From Nonomuraea guangzhouensis (lineage in GTDB: Bacteria > Actinomycetota > Actinomycetes > Streptosporangiales > Streptosporangiaceae): 64,000 nt of DNA. Of this stretch, positions 45,007 through 53,580 are shown in pieces (position 1 is the first letter of the stretch; the number at the start of each line of letters is the position of its first letter). Under the pieces are notes generated by a model, which was not told where the DNA came from, did not search any database, and saw nothing but the letters and a program-made list of their open reading frames with translations. Where the stretch lies: contig NZ_JAHKRM010000044.1 in assembly GCF_019396345.1 (NCBI RefSeq), positions 1-64,000 on the forward strand. The letters run 5' to 3'. The translations under genes and the position numbers were made by a program.

Positions 45007-46827
45007 TCAGAGCGACAGAAAGGGGCTACCTCTTCCGGAATGGGAGATATAGAGCATGGATCGGGCCCGCGTGCAAGCCACGAACAGCATGCTCCGCTCC
45101 CGCTGGAGAGCTCTCGCCCGAGCGCCCGGATCGTCGGGCGGCGGTTGGGGTACCACGCCCTCCGCCACGCCGATGAGCGCGACCCGCTCGAACTCCAGCC
45201 CTTTCAGATTCTGGAATGCCGTCACCCGTACATCTGCCCGCCCGAGCGCCTTTCGTGCCTCACGGACCAGTTTCGTGGTACGCGCGCCGACGGCGATCTC
45301 GCCGGCCGGGACACCGTCGTCCAGCCAGGCGGCGATCGTGGCCACCAGCCCGGCCAGCTCCGCCTCCAATGAGTCGTACATCCTGACGATCGGCCGCTCG
45401 CCGTTGTGCGTCGCGCGCAACCCGTACAGCGGGGACATGCCCTTGACCAGTCCGTCGATGGGCCCGCCGCCGCGCAGCCGGACCGCGAACGACAGCACCT
45501 CCTGCGGCAGCCGGTAGGACACCTTGAGCGTGTGCTGCAGGGCCGGGATGCCCACCGAGCTGAGCGTCACGCGCGTGTCGGTGATCCGCTGGTGCGGGTC
45601 GCCGACGATGAACATGTCGTCGTGCGCCCGCGGCGCCACCGCGCGCAGCAGCCGCCACTGCGCCGAGCTGATGTCCTGCGCCTCGTCCACCACGACGTGC
45701 CGGTACGGCTTGCGCCCCGGCTCGATGTCGTCGAGCAGGTCGCCCGTGCTCCTCGACAGCAGCCGGAGCGCCTCGTCGGTCAGCTCGGCCAGGGTGCGCG
45801 CGCCGGGGCCCACCAGCGCGGGGCGCCGGCCCTCCGCATCGGTCACGATGCGCATGGCCAGCCGCTCGGCGTTGTCCACGTCGACCCGCTTGCGCGTCAC
45901 CCCGTCGTCGATCAGCTGGTCGAGCCGGGCGGACAGGTCGTCGCCCAGCCCCTGCGAGTACGTCACCAGCAGCACCGGGCCGCTCCCGTGCGCGGCCAGA
46001 TGAGCCGCCCGGTGCAGCGCGATGATCGTCTTGCCGGTGCCCGCCCCGCCGATCAGCAGCACCGGGTGCTCGTAGCGCGTGGCGTGGGCCAGCCGGTGCT
46101 GTTCCGGACGCGGGAACGCGCACCATTCCGGCGCCGCCAGCACCCGTTCCAGCTCCACCTTGTCGGCGGCGAACACCGCCCGGTCCGGGCTGCGCCGCAG
46201 CGCCGCGTGGAGGTCGTCCACGTCGATCCGGTCGATGGCCTCGTCGGTGGCGCGGCACGCGTCCACTTCTCGCCAGGCCTCGGACAGCGAGCCGCCCCGG
46301 GCCAGCACCGCGAGCGGCATGTGCTGGGTCGGGGGGAGCAGGGGTTCGAGCGCCTCCACGTCGGCCTCGTTGGTGATGAGCCGCACCAGCGGCAGGGCGC
46401 GCACGTCGATGCCCAGCGCGAGCAGATCGCCGTCGCACACCGGGTCGAACAGCCCCGTGGCGCCCGCCGATCGGCGTAACGCGGGCTCGACCCGTTCGAG
46501 GGCCTCGGCGTCCCACTCCTCGATGACGCCGATCACCGGGTTGATGCCGTACCGGTACCGCTGCGCGTACGACCACGCCTCGGGATCGGGGAGCACGGTA
46601 CGCAGCCAGTACACGTCCCGCTGACGCACCACCACGCCCCGGTGGCCCGGAGTGAGGCGGAGCGTCGCGACGCGGTTGTCCCTGGCGCCTCTGACCCGCT
46701 CGGGGTGCGGCGCGCCGGAGACGTTCAGCAGCAGGCGGCGGAGCGCGACCACGGCGTCCCTGCGCACCGGCTGTGCCAGTGCGCTGAGGTCCCTGGGGAA
46801 GTCAGGGGCGATCGCGAGCCGCGGCAC
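45007..46827 (-). CDS. UvrD-like helicase with N-terminal RelE-like domain
   Basis: 606 aa. Residues 1-92 (PDFPRDLSALAQPVRRDAV, HPERVRGARDNRVATLRL, GVVVRQRDVYWLRTVLP) resemble a RelE/ParE toxin fold. A 140-residue helical linker follows, then superfamily 1 motifs: Q-like RPEQH, Walker A GGAGTGKT (260-267), DEAQD (381-385), GDPHQRI, SYRLP, NLKGLEFERV and VACTRARSMLYI. The helicase part is about 370 aa and so lacks the large 2B insertions of UvrD. GTG 46827 is 3 bp after the stop of module protein B, so coupled. Possible roles: RNA polymerase recycling, repair, or defence. Confidence 0.85.
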   Translation of the reverse strand: MPRLAIAPDFPRDLSALAQPVRRDAVVALRRLLLNVSGAPHPERVRGARDNRVATLRLTPGHRGVVVRQRDVYWLRTVLPDPEAWSYAQRYRYGINPVIGVIEEWDAEALERVEPALRRSAGATGLFDPVCDGDLLALGIDVRALPLVRLITNEADVEALEPLLPPTQHMPLAVLARGGSLSEAWREVDACRATDEAIDRIDVDDLHAALRRSPDRAVFAADKVELERVLAAPEWCAFPRPEQHRLAHATRYEHPVLLIGGAGTGKTIIALHRAAHLAAHGSGPVLLVTYSQGLGDDLSARLDQLIDDGVTRKRVDVDNAERLAMRIVTDAEGRRPALVGPGARTLAELTDEALRLLSRSTGDLLDDIEPGRKPYRHVVVDEAQDISSAQWRLLRAVAPRAHDDMFIVGDPHQRITDTRVTLSSVGIPALQHTLKVSYRLPQEVLSFAVRLRGGGPIDGLVKGMSPLYGLRATHNGERPIVRMYDSLEAELAGLVATIAAWLDDGVPAGEIAVGARTTKLVREARKALGRADVRVTAFQNLKGLEFERVALIGVAEGVVPQPPPDDPGARARALQRERSMLFVACTRARSMLYISHSGRGSPFLSL

Positions 46828-46830
46828 GGC

Positions 46831-48897
46831 TCAGTCCAGGAGTTGCAGCAGATCGCGGTCCCCGCGTTCGCGGAGCCTGGTGAGCAGGTCGGGCAGTCCG
46901 ACAGGTCCGGTCATCCCGATCCTGGTGGCGATCACCCTGGCGGCCTGGTCGCGGGTCCCGCCGGGGGCGGTGTAGCCGACCAGGCGGAGCGCCTTGGTGA
47001 TCTTCTCGGCCCCCTGCGCGGCCACCGGCAGGTGCCTGGCCCGCAACACGCCCTCGTCCGACAGCGTGAGGAACAGGTGCCCGCCCTCCTTGGCGCCGAC
47101 GTCCGCCAGCAGCCGTTCGACGGATTCGAGCACCGGCCGGCCGTGCCAGGTCATGGTCAGCTCGCCGGCCGCGCTCCGCACGGTTCTGCTCTCCCCGGGC
47201 GACAGGCCCAGGTACGTGGCGAACCCCGTGGGCAGCGCGCACTCGCCTCCGGTGAGCTGCTCGGCCGTCACGTCGATCCGCAGCCACCACCGGCCGTCCG
47301 GCTGGCGGAAGCAGCGCCTGGTCTGTGAGACGTCCTTCAGCGGCTGGTACGGCTTGGGGGGCTCGCCCGACGCCCCGTTGCCCTCGCCCGCCACGACGGC
47401 CGGGGCGAACGCCTGGAACTGCGGCGTCCCGGGCGGCGGCGACGGGATCGGCGGCACCTGGGCGAACGCGGACGCGGGCCGCTCGACGGCCTCCACGACC
47501 GGCTCCGGGGCGGGCTGCGCCGCGGCCTGTGCCTCCGACGGCAGCGTGGCCAGCACGAACTGCCAGGCGGGGACCTCCAGCGCGCGGATCTCCAGGGCGT
47601 GCCAGTCGGCCGCGCCGATCAGCCGCTCCTTGGGGGCGGCCGGGCCTATCGTCCGGCGGAGTTCGTCGAGATGCGCCCGGTACGGGGCGGCCTCCTCGCT
47701 GGCCAGCCACTGGCCGAGGCGGGCCCGGAACTCGGTCTCGGTGGCGGAGATCTCGGCGGCCGGCACGGCGAACAGCTTGGCGAGCTGGTCCACGGCGGAC
47801 GGCTGGTCGGTGAAGACCCGGTTCTGGGCGACGGCCCAGCTCTTGTCGTCCAGACCGGCGAACGCGGCCTCGATGAGCTCCGGCAGCTCATGGCCACCAC
47901 GCTCGTCCGGCTCCGGCTCCGGCTGCTGCCCCGGCTCGGCCCCGGACTCCTGGCTTTCGGATTCGGCTGCCTCGAAGTCCGCCGGTGTGTCGTATCTGGG
48001 CTTCGCGTCCTCGGCGACAGGCTCAGCTTCGACGGCCTCAGCTTCGATGGCCTCCGGTTCGGGCGCCGCGTCCGACTCCGCGCCCTCGGCTTCGAAGGCG
48101 GCGGCCTCTTCGGCGGCGGGCTCCGGCGCGGGCTCGTCGGCGGCGTCCAGGACGGGCTCGGACTCCGGCTCGGCGGCCTCCTCGACGACCGGCTCGGCGT
48201 CGGCGTCCAGCACCGGCTCCTCGGCCGCCGCGGCCTCCTCGGCCTCGGCAACCTCCTCCGCCGCCTCCTCAGGCTCCGGCACGTCCTCGGCGGGCGGAGC
48301 CTCCCCGGCCGCCGACGCCTCCACCGGCGAGCCCTGCCCGGCGAACGGAGCCTGCTCGGCGGCCTGGGCCTCGGCGGCGACCGGGGCCTGCTCGGCAACC
48401 GGGGCCTCGGCGGCGAATGGCGCCTCTGCGGCGAACGGCGCTTCCGCGGCGAACAGGGGCTGCTCGGCGAACGGGGCCGGGCGTTGGTGGAGCTGGGGCG
48501 CGAGCCGTACCAGGACCGCGGAGAACAGCGTGTTGAGCACCGGACGCGCCTGGATGAACGGCTGGTCCACCAGCTCCCGGCCGGTCAGCGCCAGCAGCCC
48601 CGTCCACGACCCGGCCCGGTCGAGCGCGATCGCCACTTGCGGCTCGTCGGCCTCGTCCGGGTCGAGCACGTGCAGCGCCGGCAGCACGTCGCCCACGGCG
48701 GCGGCCGGCCAGTGCTCAAGCGCGATCTCCGTGAGCAGCTCCCCGAGCGACTCGGGGCCGATGGCCGCGAGCACGCGCGGCATGGGCAGGCTGCGCCACC
48801 AGGCGTCCGGAAGCTCCGGCTGCCCGGTGAGCAGCGTGATCGTGGACGCGTCGCTCCACCTCAACGGTGGTACGAGGTCGCTCAGGCAGAAATTCAT
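46831..48897 (-). CDS. Paralogue of module protein A with acidic linker (module protein B)
   Basis: 688 aa. The N-terminus (LSDLVPPLRW, LPDAWWRSLP, VGDVLPAL) and C-terminus (KDVSQTRRCFRQPDGRWW, LPTGFATYLG, LRERGDRD) match the protein at 43111-44958. Between them lies about 200 residues rich in Glu, Ala and Pro (140-340), then a weakened counterpart of the sigma-4-like region (LDDKSWAVAQNRVF, AVDQLAKLFAVPAAEISATETE) in which the recognition helix basic residues are lost. The winged HTH units are absent. First gene of the run. It probably regulates or scaffolds rather than binds a DNA sequence. Confidence 0.75.
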   Translation of the reverse strand: MNFCLSDLVPPLRWSDASTITLLTGQPELPDAWWRSLPMPRVLAAIGPESLGELLTEIALEHWPAAAVGDVLPALHVLDPDEADEPQVAIALDRAGSWTGLLALTGRELVDQPFIQARPVLNTLFSAVLVRLAPQLHQRPAPFAEQPLFAAEAPFAAEAPFAAEAPVAEQAPVAAEAQAAEQAPFAGQGSPVEASAAGEAPPAEDVPEPEEAAEEVAEAEEAAAAEEPVLDADAEPVVEEAAEPESEPVLDAADEPAPEPAAEEAAAFEAEGAESDAAPEPEAIEAEAVEAEPVAEDAKPRYDTPADFEAAESESQESGAEPGQQPEPEPDERGGHELPELIEAAFAGLDDKSWAVAQNRVFTDQPSAVDQLAKLFAVPAAEISATETEFRARLGQWLASEEAAPYRAHLDELRRTIGPAAPKERLIGAADWHALEIRALEVPAWQFVLATLPSEAQAAAQPAPEPVVEAVERPASAFAQVPPIPSPPPGTPQFQAFAPAVVAGEGNGASGEPPKPYQPLKDVSQTRRCFRQPDGRWWLRIDVTAEQLTGGECALPTGFATYLGLSPGESRTVRSAAGELTMTWHGRPVLESVERLLADVGAKEGGHLFLTLSDEGVLRARHLPVAAQGAEKITKALRLVGYTAPGGTRDQAARVIATRIGMTGPVGLPDLLTRLRERGDRDLLQLLD

Positions 48898-49033
48898 CCC
48901 GTTCCGTTCACCAGCCCCTCACGCCGCCGTATCGTCGCAAGGCTCCTCAACTTCGTCAGCGGTGCAGCCTTATCCGCCCCCACGGAACAGACCATAGTCC
49001 GGCAAAACTCCCCTACGCATCATCCCCTACGGA

Positions 49034-49810
49034 TCAGCGCCGGACAGCGGCAAAGCGTAGACGGACATAGTCGGCCATCCACCCGGTCTCCCTGCGCAGA
49101 GCGGGCGCGGCGAGCTCGTTGACCCGCTGGAGCAGCGGCTTGACGATGTCCGGCGGCAATCCTTCGACCACCGAGGACGCGAACATGCGTACCCAGTCGG
49201 CGGCCCCCTGGGGGCACTCGGCGAGGGGGGTCGGCCGGTCGAAGTATTCGAGCAGCCGGACCACGAAGCCCTCCTGCTCCAGTCGCCGGGCGTACTCGGC
49301 CGGGGTGGGGAAGTACCAGGGCAGCTCGGGCTCGCGCAGGCCGTACTCCCGCCAGGCGGTCAGCATGGCGGCGGTGAGCTCCGCGCAGTTGCCCGCGCCG
49401 CCCATCTCGGCCACGAACCGGCCACCGGGCGCGAGCGCCTCGTGCACGTTGGCGATGACGGAGACGGGGTCGCGGCTCATCCAGTGCAGCGCGGCGTTGG
49501 AGAAGACGGCGTCATAGGCCAGCGCCACGCTGAAGTCGTGCCCGTCGCCCACGATGAAGTCGACGCCCGGATACTGGGCGAGGGCCTTCTCGATCATCGC
49601 GGATGAGCCGTCGATCCCGAGGACGTCGGCGCCCCGCGAGGCGATCTGGGCGGTCAGCACTCCGGTGCCGCAGCCGAGGTCGAGCACGCGCTCTCCCGGC
49701 CGCGGATCGAGCAGGTCCACCAGAGGCGCGCCCTGCGTCGAGACGTAGCCGAAACTGCCGTCGTAGGCGCGACTGCTCCACCGTTCCAAGCTCGGTGTGT
49801 CGTATCGCAA
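49034..49810 (-). CDS. SAM-dependent methyltransferase, trans-aconitate-type
   Basis: 258 aa. YDGSFGYVSTQGAPLVDLL, motif I VLDLGCGTGVLTAQIA, motif II VLGIDGS, FIVGDGHDFSVALAYDAVFSNAALHWM and LAPGGRFVAEMGG are all typical. Start is TTG 49810, the only upstream start before a frame change; an AT-rich upstream part gives no clear ribosome site. Substrate unknown. It precedes the module genes by 136 bp on the same strand but is probably independent. Confidence 0.82.
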   Translation of the reverse strand: MRYDTPSLERWSSRAYDGSFGYVSTQGAPLVDLLDPRPGERVLDLGCGTGVLTAQIASRGADVLGIDGSSAMIEKALAQYPGVDFIVGDGHDFSVALAYDAVFSNAALHWMSRDPVSVIANVHEALAPGGRFVAEMGGAGNCAELTAAMLTAWREYGLREPELPWYFPTPAEYARRLEQEGFVVRLLEYFDRPTPLAECPQGAADWVRMFASSVVEGLPPDIVKPLLQRVNELAAPALRRETGWMADYVRLRFAAVRR

Positions 49811-49912
49811 GACGATCAGCTCTCATTCGTCAGACATCGGGCCCCCAGCGGCCGTGCTGTCTGTTCACTTTAGAGGCTGAATGTCTCCGCGACATATCAA
49901 GTCACAATGGTC

Positions 49913-50974
49913 TCATCGGACACTTTGCGTCCATCGCTTCTTCAGATAGGACTTTGCTGCGTCTGTCTGCGGAATCGTGAGCAATACCGGCGGTCCTGGC
50001 GCAACCGGGAGCTTGGCGGCCTGCTCCTTGTCGAGGGTGCCCCGCATCAGCATCGCCTCCTCGCGGGCGGGGCGGGCCCAGCCCTTCTGCAGCAGGTTCT
50101 GGCCCTCGTCGGAGAACAGGAACTCCTCCCAGAGGCGGGCCGCAGCCGGATGCGGCGCGTCCTTGCTGATCGCCTGTACGTGGTAGTCGCCGAGCGGCGC
50201 GTCGCGCGGGATCGTCACCTTCCACGCCTCCCCGTCGCGGGCGCCACGGGCGGCGTTGAGGTGGTCCCAGTCCACGATCGTGTTGGCCTTGGCGGGATCG
50301 GTGAGCCGGCCCGCCTGCTTGAGTTTGGCGAACAACTCGACACCGCGCTTCGGCTGTGGTGTGCCCGACACCAGCGAGGCGGCCATGACGCCGCCGAAGG
50401 CCGCCGCCGAGTGCAGCGGATCGCCGTCGAGCGCGACCAGGTAGCCGGGTTTGGCGGCCAGATCGGCGAAGGAGGCGGGGGCGGGGACCTTGCGCGGGTC
50501 GTACCCGATCGACATGTAGCCGCCGTAGGCGCCGTACCAGGCGCCGGTGGGGTCCTTGATGTGATCGGGCAGGTCCTGCCAGCCCTGCACCTTGTACGGC
50601 GCGAACTTGCCCGCCTGGGCCACCGCCACGTCGAGGGTGAGGTCGAACACGTCGGGTTTGAGCTGGGCGGCCGTGTCGATCTCGCGGCGGCTGCTGGCGC
50701 CGGGTTCGAGCTCGTTGACCTTGATGTCGTACTTGTCGGTGAAGGTGTCGATGATCTCGCCGTAGTTCACCCAGTCCCGGGGGAGCGCGATCACGGTGAG
50801 CTCGCCTTCCCCCTTGGCGGACTCGACGAGGTGGTCCAGGGTCGTGAAGCCCTGTTTCATGGAGGTCGCCTTGACGTTCACCGGCGAAAGCGGCTTGGCG
50901 GCCGGAGGCGGCGACGCGCCGCATCCGGCGCTGGCGAGAAGGACGGCTGCGGCGGCGCAGGTACGTACGGTCAC
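49913..50974 (-). CDS. Extracellular solute-binding lipoprotein
   Basis: 353 aa. A signal peptide with lipobox (VLLASAGC, Cys lipidated) is followed by a type II periplasmic-binding fold: LTVIALPRDWVNYGEIIDTFTDKYDI, FDLTLDVAVAQAGKF, WYGAYGGYMSIGYDPRKV and FLFSDEGQNLLQKG. This pattern resembles iron, polyamine or thiamine binders; the ligand is not readable. No permease or ATPase gene is adjacent, so its partner is elsewhere. GTG 50974. Confidence 0.82.
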   Translation of the reverse strand: MTVRTCAAAAVLLASAGCGASPPPAAKPLSPVNVKATSMKQGFTTLDHLVESAKGEGELTVIALPRDWVNYGEIIDTFTDKYDIKVNELEPGASSRREIDTAAQLKPDVFDLTLDVAVAQAGKFAPYKVQGWQDLPDHIKDPTGAWYGAYGGYMSIGYDPRKVPAPASFADLAAKPGYLVALDGDPLHSAAAFGGVMAASLVSGTPQPKRGVELFAKLKQAGRLTDPAKANTIVDWDHLNAARGARDGEAWKVTIPRDAPLGDYHVQAISKDAPHPAAARLWEEFLFSDEGQNLLQKGWARPAREEAMLMRGTLDKEQAAKLPVAPGPPVLLTIPQTDAAKSYLKKRWTQSVR

Positions 50975-50991
50975 AGAACGAATACTTACCG

Positions 50992-51222
50992 TTACTTCCG
51001 TCCAGGTCGAGGAGGCGCGGCCGGAACGACCTTGGCCGCCACCAGCATCTCTTCGGCGATCTCCACCAGGGTGCCGTCCCTCTTGCGGACCCGCAGCACG
51101 CCGTCCGCCCAGGATTCGAGGATCCCGACGGCGTCCCGGAAGCCCTCCGGGTCTCGTCTGCGGGTGGTGATCCGGGCGCCGATGTCCGCGGTTGTGATCG
51201 CGATAACCAGGCGAGCCGCCAC
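50992..51222 (-). CDS. Small SH3-like domain protein, free-standing
   Basis: 76 aa. VLRVRKRDGTLVEIAEEMLVAAKVVP is a strand-rich segment like the short N-terminal barrel found on some actinobacterial GNAT acetyltransferases encoded beside fdxA (from memory). Here it stands alone, without the acetyltransferase part. GTG 51222 has GGAGG. It lies 17 bp upstream of the solute-binding gene on the same strand and is divergent from fdxA. Confidence 0.6.
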   Translation of the reverse strand: MAARLVIAITTADIGARITTRRRDPEGFRDAVGILESWADGVLRVRKRDGTLVEIAEEMLVAAKVVPAAPPRPGRK

Positions 51223-51328
51223 GAGTTTGCCACCCTCCGTTTCGGCCAGTTGGCAAGCACGGCAATACTAGGGCTAGCAGACCGCGGTCAGAGAGTCATG
51301 CCATGGTGCGGAGAAGAAGGAGCTCGAG

Positions 51329-51655
51329 GTGACCTACGTCATCGCGCAGCCTTGCGTGGACGTCCTGGACAAGGCGTGCATCGAGGAGTGCCCCGTTGAT
51401 TGCATCTACGAGGGCGAGCGCATGCTTTACATCCACCCCGACGAGTGCGTGGACTGCGGCGCGTGCGAGCCAGTGTGCCCCGTCGAAGCGATTTTCTATG
51501 AGGACGACCTTCCGGAGCAGTGGAAGGACTACTACAAGGCGAACGTCGACTTCTTCGAGGACCTGGGCTCGCCAGGTGGCGCCTCGAAGGTGGGCAAGAT
51601 CGATAAGGATCACCCCCTCATCGCCGCGCTGCCGCCCCAGGCCGAGGAACACTAG
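51329..51655 (+). CDS. fdxA: 7Fe-8S ferredoxin
   Basis: 108 aa. CVDVLDKACIEECPVDC gives the three-Cys-plus-one arrangement of a 3Fe-4S cluster, and CVDCGACEPVCPVEA the 4Fe-4S cluster; the C-terminal extension is typical of actinobacterial FdxA. It donates electrons to P450s or other oxidoreductases. GTG 51329 follows AAGGAG. dapC starts about 100 bp downstream, a conserved pairing. Confidence 0.93.
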   Translation: MTYVIAQPCVDVLDKACIEECPVDCIYEGERMLYIHPDECVDCGACEPVCPVEAIFYEDDLPEQWKDYYKANVDFFEDLGSPGGASKVGKIDKDHPLIAALPPQAEEH

Positions 51656-51753
51656 GTCGCATCCCGCAGTGGGGGCGCCCGATCGGCGTGCCCCGCTGCC
51701 GGGTGTACGGCGCGCCCGACCGCTACCTAGAGAACCGATACCTCGGGAGAACC

Positions 51754-52824
51754 GTGAACAACCTGCCCGACTTCCCCTGGGACCGGCTGGAGCCGTACAA
51801 GGCGCGTGCGATGGCACACCCCGACGGCATCGTCGACCTCTCGGTCGGCACGCCCGTCGACCCGGTGCCGTCACTCGTCCAGAGCGCGCTCGTCGAGGCC
51901 GCCAACAGCCCCGGCTACCCGCTCACCCACGGGACGAAGGCGCTGCGCGAGGCCGCGGCCGGCTGGCTGCGCCGCAGGCACGAGGTCACCGTCGATCCGC
52001 GTGACGTGCTGCCGCTGATCGGTTCGAAGGAGTTCGTCGCCTGGCTGCCCACCTACCTGGGTGCCAAGACGGTCGTCTTCCCCGAGCTGGCCTATCCCAC
52101 CTACGACGTGGGCGCCCGGCTGGCCGGCGCGGCGGCGACGGCCTCCGACGGCCTGCTCGCGCTGGGGCCCCAGCAGGTGGACCTCGTCTGGGTCAACTCG
52201 CCGGGCAATCCCACGGGCCGGGTGCTGCCCGTCGAGCACCTGCGCAAGGTGGTGGCCTGGGCGCGCGAGCGCGGCACGGTCGTCGCCTCCGACGAGTGCT
52301 ACATCGAACTGGGCTGGGAGGAGCGACCCGTCTCCATCCTGCATCCCGACGTCTGCGGGGGCTCCCACGAAGGGCTGCTCGCGGTCCACTCGCTGTCCAA
52401 GCGTTCCAACCTGGCCGGTTACCGTGCCGGGTTCGTGACCGGCGATCAGGCTCTGGTCAAGCGGCTCCTGGAGATCCGCAAGCACGCGGGGATGCTCATG
52501 CCGGCTCCCGTACAGGCCGCGATGACGGCCGCGCTGGGCGACGACGCGCACGCCGACGAGCAGCGCGAACGCTATGCCGCGCGGCGTGCCGAGCTGCGGC
52601 CGGTGCTGGAGAAGGCGGGCTGGCGCATCGAGCACTCGACCGCGGGCCTGTATTTCTGGGCGACAGATGGGACAAGTTCCTGGGAACAGGTCAGTAAACT
52701 CTCCGAAATCGGTATTTTGGTGGCCCCCGGGGAATTCTACGGATCGGCTGGTGGGCGGTATATCCGTATCGCCGTGACCGCCACTGATGAACGCATCAGT
52801 GCGGCGGTGCGCCGCCTCCAGTAG
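51754..52824 (+). CDS. dapC: N-succinyldiaminopimelate aminotransferase
   Basis: 356 aa fold-type I PLP enzyme. NSPGNPTGRVLP is the substrate/cofactor loop, DECYIEL the PLP-ring Asp, SLSKRSNLAGYR the Schiff-base Lys, and RIAVTATDE the carboxylate Arg region. It makes N-succinyl-LL-diaminopimelate in the succinylase lysine/DAP pathway, working between DapD and DapE, encoded 2-3 kb downstream. The position next to fdxA is the actinobacterial arrangement. GTG 51754 follows GGGAGA. Confidence 0.9.
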   Translation: MNNLPDFPWDRLEPYKARAMAHPDGIVDLSVGTPVDPVPSLVQSALVEAANSPGYPLTHGTKALREAAAGWLRRRHEVTVDPRDVLPLIGSKEFVAWLPTYLGAKTVVFPELAYPTYDVGARLAGAAATASDGLLALGPQQVDLVWVNSPGNPTGRVLPVEHLRKVVAWARERGTVVASDECYIELGWEERPVSILHPDVCGGSHEGLLAVHSLSKRSNLAGYRAGFVTGDQALVKRLLEIRKHAGMLMPAPVQAAMTAALGDDAHADEQRERYAARRAELRPVLEKAGWRIEHSTAGLYFWATDGTSSWEQVSKLSEIGILVAPGEFYGSAGGRYIRIAVTATDERISAAVRRLQ

Positions 52825-52902
52825 GATCCCCCGCGAAGCAGGGCACGCATAAGTTGATAACGGCGTTTGCTGAGGCAGACCGCGAGTGGAGCGAGCTGAT
52901 CG

Positions 52903-53574
52903 ATGAGCATGACCTCCGTGGTCGTACTCGGGCTGAGCGTCGCCACCGTCCTCCTGCTGCTGGGTGCCTTCCTGGCGACCATGCGCCAGGACCGGAAGGG
53001 CCGCACGACCGCGCCGCCGGTCGAAGTCGCGTCCGTCGAGGCCCCACTGCCGGCACCGGTGAGCATGCCTGGGTACGCCGGATCCGACTACGCCGATCCC
53101 CGCACCATCAAGGTTGGTGACCGGATAGAGGTGCACGGATCGCCCGCGCGGGTGCTCGGCGCCATGTACGTCTCGTGGCAGGGCACGCAGTGGACCGAAT
53201 ACCGGCTGCGCGACGGCTCCCGCCGCACGCAGTGGCTGTCGGTGGAGGTGCTCCAGGGCACGGCCGAGGGCGAGCCGTCGCACCTGGAGGTGCTCGTCTG
53301 GACCGAGGTGCCCACCGAGGGCATGATCCCGGCCAAGAGCATGCTGATCATGGAGGGCGTCGAGTTCCACCCGCTGGAGCGGGGCACGGCCGCCTTCCGG
53401 TCGGAAGGCAACACCGGCTACCCCGAGCGGGGCCTGCTCGACTTCGCCGACTACCGCGCCTCCGACGGGCGGCTGCTCTCCTTCGAGCGGGTCCAGGGCA
53501 GCAGGTGGACGGCCAGCTACGCGAGGCCATTGCCACCCGGCTCGATCAGCATCGTCAGCCGGGCCACGCCTTAG
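52903..53574 (+). CDS. Membrane-anchored DUF4178-like protein
   Basis: 223 aa. One N-terminal helix (residues 5-25) is followed by a Pro/Ala linker and a soluble beta-rich domain (IKVGDRIEVHGSPARVLGAM, WTEYRLRDGSRRTQWLSVE, RASDGRLLSFERVQGSRW) that resembles DUF4178. Function unknown. It converges on the lysozyme-like gene with a 6 bp gap. ATG 52903. Confidence 0.65.
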   Translation: MSMTSVVVLGLSVATVLLLLGAFLATMRQDRKGRTTAPPVEVASVEAPLPAPVSMPGYAGSDYADPRTIKVGDRIEVHGSPARVLGAMYVSWQGTQWTEYRLRDGSRRTQWLSVEVLQGTAEGEPSHLEVLVWTEVPTEGMIPAKSMLIMEGVEFHPLERGTAAFRSEGNTGYPERGLLDFADYRASDGRLLSFERVQGSRWTASYARPLPPGSISIVSRATP

Positions 53575-53580
53575 CCCCGC

